DNA of 64,000 bases from Vicingaceae bacterium (GTDB lineage Bacteria; Bacteroidota; Bacteroidia; Flavobacteriales_E; Vicingaceae): positions 310,001 through 374,000 of the forward strand of contig JAGYIE010000003.1 of NCBI GenBank assembly GCA_018402765.1. Reading direction: 5' to 3'. Positions 55,864 to 64,000 of this stretch are shown piece by piece (positions within the stretch are counted from its first letter, which is position 1; every line of letters starts with the position of its first letter). Made by a program: the position numbers and the translations under genes. The notes under the pieces were generated by a model, which saw only the letters and a program-made list of their open reading frames with translations, was not told the origin of the DNA and ran no database searches.

Positions 55864-56856
55864 ATGGCAATATTAGATTTTCAGAAGCCTGATAAGGTAA
55901 TAATGATCGAGTCAAATGACTTTGAAGGACAATTTGAGTTTCGTCCATTAGAGCCGGGTTATGGAATTACTGTTGGAAATGCTATTAGAAGGATATTACT
56001 TTCTTCATTAGAGGGTTTCGCGATTACATCTTTAAAGATTCAAGGAGTAGATCATGAATTTGCTACTATCGAAGGTGTTGTTGAAGATGTTACTTCCATT
56101 ATACTAAACCTGAAACAGGTTCGTTTTAAGCAACAAATAGAAGGCACAGACGCTGAAAAAGTTGTTATTACGGTAGGAAATCAAGATACATTTTCTGCTG
56201 GTGATATCGGTAAGTTTACTTCAGCATTTCAGGTTTTAAACCCTGATTTAGTTATCTGTAATATGGAAACCTCTGTTAAGCTTACAATCGAGATAACTAT
56301 AAACAAAGGCAGAGGTTACGTACCTTCTGAAGAGAACTCACCTATTGAATCTGTTGTAGGACTTATTCCAATCGACTCCATCTACACACCGATAAAAAAT
56401 GTTAAATACAACATTGAAAATTATCGTGTTGAACAAAAGACGGATTATGAAAAATTAGTTCTTACAATAGTAACTGACGGATCGATTCACCCAAAAGAAG
56501 CGTTGAAAGAGTCTGCAAAGATTTTGATTCAACACTTTATGTTGTTTTCTGATGAGAAAATTACAATTGATAGTGAAGAAAAATCTGCTGTTGAAGAATT
56601 TGATGAAGATTCCTTACACATGAGACAGTTGCTAAAGAACAAGCTTGTAGATATGGATTTATCTGTCAGAGCATTAAATTGTTTGAAAGCTGCAGATGTA
56701 GAAACCTTAGGTGAGCTTGTTCAGTTTAATAAAAGTGATTTATTAAAGTTTAGAAATTTTGGTAAGAAGTCATTAACCGAATTAGACGAGTTGGTAGAGA
56801 AAAAAGGCCTTCATTTCGGTATGAATGTAGCGAAGTATAAATTAGATAAGGACTAA
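55864..56856 (+). CDS. rpoA: RNA polymerase alpha subunit
   Basis: 330 residues. The N-terminal assembly domain has [24 protein letters not shown] and [10 protein letters not shown]. The C-terminal domain (about 250-330) has the helix-hairpin pattern [21 protein letters not shown] and [13 protein letters not shown], which contacts UP elements and activators. 4 nt before rplQ. Confidence 0.99.
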   Translation: MAILDFQKPDKVIMIESNDFEGQFEFRPLEPGYGITVGNAIRRILLSSLEGFAITSLKIQGVDHEFATIEGVVEDVTSIILNLKQVRFKQQIEGTDAEKVVITVGNQDTFSAGDIGKFTSAFQVLNPDLVICNMETSVKLTIEITINKGRGYVPSEENSPIESVVGLIPIDSIYTPIKNVKYNIENYRVEQKTDYEKLVLTIVTDGSIHPKEALKESAKILIQHFMLFSDEKITIDSEEKSAVEEFDEDSLHMRQLLKNKLVDMDLSVRALNCLKAADVETLGELVQFNKSDLLKFRNFGKKSLTELDELVEKKGLHFGMNVAKYKLDKD

Positions 56857-56860
56857 GAAA

Positions 56861-57334
56861 ATGAGACATGGTAAAAAAGTAAACCACTTAAGCAGAAAAA
56901 GTGGTCATAGAAAATCAATGCTATCTAATATGGCGTGTTCTCTTATTGAACATAAGAGAATTAACACAACAGTTGCTAAAGCAAAAGCTCTAAGAGGTTT
57001 TGTTGAGCCTTTAATTACTAAGTCTAAGGATGATACTACTCATATGCGTAGAACAGTTTTTAGTTATCTTAAAAACAAAGAATCTGTTTCAGAGTTGTTC
57101 AGAGAAGTAGCTCCAAAGGTTGCAAATAGACCTGGTGGTTATACGCGAATCATTAAAACAGGTAACAGACTTGGTGATAATGCAGAGATGTGTTTGATTG
57201 AATTGGTTGATTTTAATGAAATTTATACCTCAGGTGAGGATAAATCTGCTGCTAAACCAAAAAGAAGTAGAAGAGGAAATTCTAAGAAAACTACAGATGT
57301 TACATCTGATGAATCTACGGAAAAAAATGACTAA
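56861..57334 (+). CDS. rplQ: 50S ribosomal protein L17 (bL17) with charged extension
   Basis: 157 residues, about 30 longer than E. coli L17. The core ([50 protein letters not shown]) is followed by a Lys/Ser/Asp-rich tail from about residue 120, likely disordered. Last gene of the superoperon, before a strong terminator. Confidence 0.97.
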   Translation: MRHGKKVNHLSRKSGHRKSMLSNMACSLIEHKRINTTVAKAKALRGFVEPLITKSKDDTTHMRRTVFSYLKNKESVSELFREVAPKVANRPGGYTRIIKTGNRLGDNAEMCLIELVDFNEIYTSGEDKSAAKPKRSRRGNSKKTTDVTSDESTEKND

Positions 57335-57357
57335 TATTTTTAGTTCCATATAATATT

Positions 57358-57391
57358 AAAAAGATAAAACGGCTGTTTTATCTTTTTTTTT
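57358..57391 (+). terminator. Terminator of the ribosomal superoperon
   Basis: Perfect 10-bp stem AAGATAAAAC (57361-57370) with GTTTTATCTT (57375-57384), loop GGCT, and a long T-run to 57391. It begins 27 nt after the rplQ stop. Confidence 0.92.
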
Positions 57392-57420
57392 GATTTAATC
57401 TATCTTATATTACACTGCAT

Positions 57421-59824
<2,404 letters not shown>

Positions 59825-59939
59825 CTGCTTTGGAATTGAATGTTTGTTAAGTAAATTAGCAAACCCAAAATGACATAAAGGATAGAATCGTATGTCGCTG
59901 AATTATAGATAAACAAAACAACATAAAGAATTAACAAAT

Positions 59940-61226
59940 ATGGCAGAAATTGTAGAAGTAAAAGTTGGAGACAAAGTATACCAACTTCCTGTTATCGAAG
60001 GTAGTGAAGGAGAGAAGGCAATAGATATTGCTAAACTGAGAGCGGAGTCTGGTCTAGTTACCATAGATCCAGGTTTTAAGAATACAGGTTCAACTCAAAG
60101 TGCTATTACTTTTTTAGATGGCGAAAAAGGTATATTAAGATATAGAGGATATTCTATTGAAGAGCTTGCAGAAAAGTCTTCTTTCTTGGAGGTTTCTTAC
60201 TTGTTAATCAATGGTGAGTTACCTTCTTTTACTGAATTAGAAATGTTTAAATCTGATATTACTCACCATACATTAATTCATGAAGACATAAAAAGTATTC
60301 TTGATGGTTTTCCATCAAATGCCCATCCAATGGGAGTTTTGTCCTCTCTAGTTTCTTCATTAACTGCCTTCTATCCTGAATCGTTAGATCCTAACAGATC
60401 TGCCGAAGGTGTTAATTTAAGCATTCTTAGGATATTAGCAAAGTTGCCAACTATGGCTGCATGGGCCTATAAGAATGAAATTGGACATCCAGTAAATTAT
60501 CCTGATAATAGATTAGACTATTGCTCTAATTTTTTAAAAATGATGTTTGCTTTACCTACAGATGATTATGAAGTTGACCCTGTAGTAGCAGATGCTCTGG
60601 ACAAGTTGTTAATTCTGCATGCAGATCATGAGCAAAATTGTTCTACCTCAACGGTTAGATTAGTTGGTTCGTCTCACGCAAGTTTGTATGCTTCTTTATC
60701 AGGTGGTATAAACGCATTGTGGGGTCCTTTGCATGGTGGAGCAAACCAAGCTGTTATTGAAATGCTTGAGGCAATCAAAGCAGATGGTGGAGATGTAAAC
60801 AAATATATGGACAAGGCAAAGGATAAGAATGATCCGTTTAGATTAATGGGTTTTGGGCATAGAGTATATAAAAACTTTGATCCAAGAGCTAAGATAATTA
60901 AGAAAGCAGCTGATGATGTATTAGCAAAGCTTGGTATTAACGATCCAATTTTAGAGATTGCAAAGGGCTTAGAAGAAGTTGCTTTAAGTGATCCATATTT
61001 CGTGGAAAGAAAACTTTATCCAAATGTAGATTTTTATTCTGGAATTATTTACAGAGCAATTGGAATCCCAACATCTATGTTCACTGTGATGTTTGCTATT
61101 GGAAGATTACCCGGATGGATAGCTCAATGGAAAGAAATGAGAGAGAATGGTGAGCCAATCGGTCGTCCACGCCAAATCTATACAGGAGCTAATTTGAGAC
61201 CATTTGTTCCTATGGGAAATAGATAA
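59940..61226 (+). CDS. gltA: Citrate synthase
   Basis: Condenses acetyl-CoA and oxaloacetate in the TCA cycle. 428 residues, type II-like length. Catalytic residues lie in the HEQNCSTSTVRLVGSSHASLY region, in GPLHGGANQAV (His) and in FGHRVYKNFDPRA (His, with the Asp further on). It starts 116 nt after eno and ends before a clear terminator. No promoter was recognised in the gap. Confidence 0.97.
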   Translation: MAEIVEVKVGDKVYQLPVIEGSEGEKAIDIAKLRAESGLVTIDPGFKNTGSTQSAITFLDGEKGILRYRGYSIEELAEKSSFLEVSYLLINGELPSFTELEMFKSDITHHTLIHEDIKSILDGFPSNAHPMGVLSSLVSSLTAFYPESLDPNRSAEGVNLSILRILAKLPTMAAWAYKNEIGHPVNYPDNRLDYCSNFLKMMFALPTDDYEVDPVVADALDKLLILHADHEQNCSTSTVRLVGSSHASLYASLSGGINALWGPLHGGANQAVIEMLEAIKADGGDVNKYMDKAKDKNDPFRLMGFGHRVYKNFDPRAKIIKKAADDVLAKLGINDPILEIAKGLEEVALSDPYFVERKLYPNVDFYSGIIYRAIGIPTSMFTVMFAIGRLPGWIAQWKEMRENGEPIGRPRQIYTGANLRPFVPMGNR

Positions 61227-61235
61227 ATATAAAAA

Positions 61236-61278
61236 GTATTAAAAAGGCTTTATGTTAACTCATGAAGCCTTTTTTTTG
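61236..61278 (+). terminator. Terminator after gltA
   Basis: Stem AAAAAGGCTT (61241-61250) with AAGCCTTTTT (61265-61274), a 14-nt loop and a T-run. Starts about 10 nt after the gltA stop. Confidence 0.9.
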
Positions 61279-61354
61279 TTTTTTGTTTGAATTGTAAAAA
61301 CTTCAATAGTGCTTTAAGCGTTATATAAATGTATTAGGATTTGAATTTAAAGAA

Positions 61355-63193
61355 ATGGGATATAGAAGTTTACAAGAGTGTGTTGAAGATTTAGAAAAGC
61401 ATGGCCATTTAATTAGAATCAAAGAGGAGGTAGATCCTTATCTTGAAATGGCAGCGATTCATCTTCGAGTATTTGAAAAGGGTGGACCAGCAATATTATT
61501 TGAGAATATAAAAGGATGTGAATTTTCTGCTGTTTCAAATTTATTTGGTTCTGTTGAACGCTCTAAATTTATGTTTAGAGACACTATTAAAAAAGTTGAA
61601 AAGCTCATCGAAATAAAAGGGGATCCGATGTCCGCTTTAAAGCAACCCTTAAAAAATATTTCCGTTCCCTTTACAGCATTAACTGCTTTACCTAAAAGGT
61701 CGCACAGAAATCCTATTTTAGCAAATGAAACAACAGTTTCTAAATTACCTCAGATTCAATGCTGGCCAATGGATGGAGGTCCTTTTGTAACACTTCCAAT
61801 TGTTTATTCTGAAGATATTGATAAACCCGGTGTAATGAATTCAAACCTTGGGATGTATCGCATTCAACTTGGTGGAAATGACTATGAAAAAGATCAAGAG
61901 ATTGGGCTTCATTACCAGTTGCATAGAGGTATAGGAGTGCATCAAACAAAAGCAAATTCGAAAGGGCAGCCTTTGAAGGTTAGCATCTTTGTTGGGGGGC
62001 CTCCATCACATACTTTTTCTGCTGTAATGCCATTACCAGAAGGTATTTCAGAGTTAACCTTTGCCGGTGCTCTGGGGGGTAGAAGATTTAGATATACTTA
62101 TGAAGACGGGTATGCAATTTCATCGGATGCTGATTTTGTAATTACTGGTGATGTTTATCCTGGAGAAAATAAGGCTGAAGGACCTTTTGGTGATCATTTA
62201 GGCTATTATAGTTTGAAACATGACTTTCCACTTATGAAAGTTCATAAAGTCTACCACAAGAAAGGTGCCATCTGGCCATTTACTGTTGTTGGTAGACCAC
62301 CACAAGAAGATACTAGTTTTGGTGCTTTAATTCATGATATGACGGGTGCTGCAATTCCGCAAGAAATCCCGGGATTGCATGCTGTCCACGCTGTTGATGC
62401 GGCCGGTGTTCACCCTTTACTTTTTGCAATAGGTAGCGAAAGATATACACCTTATTTGAGTGAAAAACGTCCACAAGAGCTGTTAACTATTGCAAACCAT
62501 ATATTAGGTACTGGTCAATTAAGTTTAGCCAAATACTTATTTATAGCAAATAAAGCAGATAACCCTTCCCTAGATATTCATATGGAGAAGGACTTTTTAA
62601 TTCATATTTTAGAGCGTATTGATTTATCAAGAGATTTACATTTTCAAACACAAACTAGTATTGATACCCTAGATTATAGTGGCGATGGATTGAATACAGG
62701 ATCTAAATTGATTGTTGCAGCAGTCGGAGATAAGATTAGAAATTTAAGTTCTCAAATACCGAATTTTGTGAGTTTACCAAATGGCTTTTCAAATCCTAAA
62801 GTAGTTATTCCGGGAGTTTTGGCTATTGAAGCAGTTGAATTTGAGGGCTATGATAAAGAAGCGAATCGAATAAAGGAATTAACAGATTTTTTATCTCTGA
62901 ATACTGACTGTCTTAAAGGGTTTCCTATGATACTAATTTCTGATAATACAAACTTTGTCTCAGATAGTATGAATAATTTCTTATGGGAAGCTTTCACTAG
63001 GAGTAACCCATCTCATGACATTTATGGAGTTGATGAGTTTATATTACATAAACACTGGGGAGTTAAAACAGCTTTTATTTTAGATACACGAATGAAGCCA
63101 CATAATGCTCCTGTCTTATTGAAAGATCCCGAAGTAGAAAGAAAGGTTGATCGGTTAGCAGAAAAGGGAGCTTCTTTATATGGAATTATTTAG
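61355..63193 (+). CDS. UbiD-family decarboxylase (possibly menaquinone pathway)
   Basis: 612 residues of the UbiD family, whose members use prenylated FMN to decarboxylate aromatic or unsaturated acids. It opens GYRSLQECVEDLEKHGHLIRI; central motifs are LGMYRIQLGGND, HYQLHRGIGVH, IFVGGPPSHTF and AEGPFGDHLGYYS (acidic active-site residues), followed by VVGRPPQEDT. Length of about 600 residues fits the menaquinone-biosynthesis decarboxylase group of Bacteroidota, but the substrate cannot be settled by eye. No UbiX flavin prenyltransferase is in the window. Confidence 0.88.
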   Translation: MGYRSLQECVEDLEKHGHLIRIKEEVDPYLEMAAIHLRVFEKGGPAILFENIKGCEFSAVSNLFGSVERSKFMFRDTIKKVEKLIEIKGDPMSALKQPLKNISVPFTALTALPKRSHRNPILANETTVSKLPQIQCWPMDGGPFVTLPIVYSEDIDKPGVMNSNLGMYRIQLGGNDYEKDQEIGLHYQLHRGIGVHQTKANSKGQPLKVSIFVGGPPSHTFSAVMPLPEGISELTFAGALGGRRFRYTYEDGYAISSDADFVITGDVYPGENKAEGPFGDHLGYYSLKHDFPLMKVHKVYHKKGAIWPFTVVGRPPQEDTSFGALIHDMTGAAIPQEIPGLHAVHAVDAAGVHPLLFAIGSERYTPYLSEKRPQELLTIANHILGTGQLSLAKYLFIANKADNPSLDIHMEKDFLIHILERIDLSRDLHFQTQTSIDTLDYSGDGLNTGSKLIVAAVGDKIRNLSSQIPNFVSLPNGFSNPKVVIPGVLAIEAVEFEGYDKEANRIKELTDFLSLNTDCLKGFPMILISDNTNFVSDSMNNFLWEAFTRSNPSHDIYGVDEFILHKHWGVKTAFILDTRMKPHNAPVLLKDPEVERKVDRLAEKGASLYGII

Positions 63194-63637
63194 AAGATAT
63201 TTCTATATTTCCTAATATGAAATAACTTCTAATGGGGATGGTATATGGTTTAATTATTGTTAATTAAATCGTTAGAGTAAATATATCAACAGCAGTTTTG
63301 TAGTAAAGAATCATTTTACTTGAGTTCCTCTTCATGTTATATATTATACACCTGAAACTAGGAAGGCATTTGTAGATGTGGATTTCTTTTCATTTTGGTT
63401 TAAAAATCTAACTGAGGAACCGATTAATTCCCTGTTTCAAATAGGTGCGGAATATACCAAGAAGAAATAATCACTCTTTATTTACCATTTTAGTTTTTAT
63501 GGAATGAAGATCAGTTTTATTCTTTTTGGGAAGTCGACTTTTATAGATAAACATATAAATATTGCGGAATAGGAGATGCGTTTAAAAAAAAAGCCATTTT
63601 GCATCTGCAAAATGGCTTGTATAACTCTCTGAAATTT
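63194..63637. other. 444-bp gene-poor region
   Basis: No gene is supported. One frame from about 63325 to 63469 is open for roughly 48 codons without a standard early start and ends EYTKKK; it may be a gene remnant or chance. The right end holds the DUF1573 terminator. Confidence 0.5.
63581..63620 (-). terminator. Terminator of the DUF1573 gene
   Basis: Perfect 12-13-bp stem AAGCCATTTTGCA (63591-63603) with TGCAAAATGGCTT (63606-63618). On the minus strand it runs into a long T-tract. It lies 20 nt after the DUF1573 stop. Confidence 0.92.
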
Positions 63638-64000
63638 TTATCCTTCTTCAGTTGTTCCAGCATTTACATTTGCTTTAACTCTTAAAACAGTAGTTGCAGG
63701 CTCTGTATTTGCAGTAATGCTAACAGTTTTAGTTTGCTGATTAACTTGTTTTCCGGGGCTGTAGACAACCTCGATTTCGCCTGTTTCACCTGGAGCAATA
63801 GGATTTCTAGGATAATTAGGAACTGTGCATCCACAAGAACCTTTTGCATCTGAAATTATTAATGGCTCATTTCCTGTATTGGTAAATATAAATATTTTAG
63901 TATTTTTTGTGTCTTGGTCAATACTTCCAAAATCATGTTCCATTTCAGCAAATTGAATGCTTGTTGTTGGTCCCAAATTTTCCTCAATTACAGGAGGCAT
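63638..64000 (-). CDS. DUF1573 domain protein (cut by window edge)
   Basis: 120 visible residues of a DUF1573 protein, an Ig-like ASH/PapD-like fold common in exported Bacteroidota proteins. Features: MEHDFGSIDQDTKNTKIFIFTNTGNEPLII, then DAKGSCGCTVPNYPRNPIAPGETGEIEVVY, where the SCGCT motif is the family hallmark. The Met at the very edge is probably internal: a signal peptide or lipoprotein leader is expected further upstream. Function unknown. Confidence 0.85.
   Translation of the reverse strand: MPPVIEENLGPTTSIQFAEMEHDFGSIDQDTKNTKIFIFTNTGNEPLIISDAKGSCGCTVPNYPRNPIAPGETGEIEVVYSPGKQVNQQTKTVSITANTEPATTVLRVKANVNAGTTEEG

Overview
The window is an AT-rich chromosomal segment from a member of the Bacteroidota. 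The lineage call rests on several points. There is a C-terminal type IX secretion (T9SS) sorting tail at 48-2975. Bacteroidota-restricted families occur (DUF4834, DUF4783, DUF4199, DUF4290). Promoters match the TTG-N19-TAnnTTTG pattern, the clearest one upstream of rpsL. Shine-Dalgarno sequences are generally weak, Rho carries a long disordered insertion, and the ribosomal proteins uS14 and bL36 are zinc-free. Genus or family cannot be fixed from the sequence alone.

Layout. 1-8.9 kb: a large exported beta-propeller protein, then carB (without the allosteric domain), a DUF4834 protein and a YfhO-type membrane protein. 8.9-18.5 kb: a surface-glycan island centred on a tightly coupled operon that looks like nonulosonic (sialic-like) acid synthesis: neuA, neuB, a NeuD-like acetyltransferase, a TIM-barrel isomerase/epimerase-like protein and a CBS-aminotransferase fusion. 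Around it lie an FkbM methyltransferase, a PhyH-type dioxygenase, a GT-B-like transferase and a lipid-linked glycan flippase. 18.5-27.1 kb: housekeeping genes (YihY, nadC, DUF4783, rlmH), sugar-nucleotide genes (galE, a Gfo/Idh/MocA dehydrogenase), rho, DUF4199 and mpl. 27.6-32.0 kb: a leftward operon natA-natB-ppx/gppA-response regulator. 32.5-39.3 kb: leftward chaperone and cell-wall genes (grpE-dnaJ; DUF4290-murA-tlpA; uvrD/pcrA). 39.5-57.4 kb: one nearly uninterrupted str-S10-spc-alpha ribosomal superoperon (rpsL to rplQ, no tuf) from a strong promoter to a strong terminator. 57.4-63.2 kb: carA, eno, gltA and a UbiD-family decarboxylase. The right edge cuts a DUF1573 gene.

Most of the window is conserved housekeeping DNA. 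The best candidates for something less described are in the glycan island. A CBS pair is fused to a DegT-family aminotransferase, and a TIM-barrel protein sits where a NeuC-type UDP-sugar hydrolase/epimerase would be expected. Other points worth a second look are a MurA with Asp in place of the fosfomycin-target Cys, an NtrC-family regulator with no DNA-binding domain and a GAFTSA loop, a perfect 14-bp-arm palindrome at 27370-27401, and a hairpin-rich island with tandem 22-bp-period repeats at 32203-32347. No tRNA, rRNA, insertion sequence or CRISPR array was seen.
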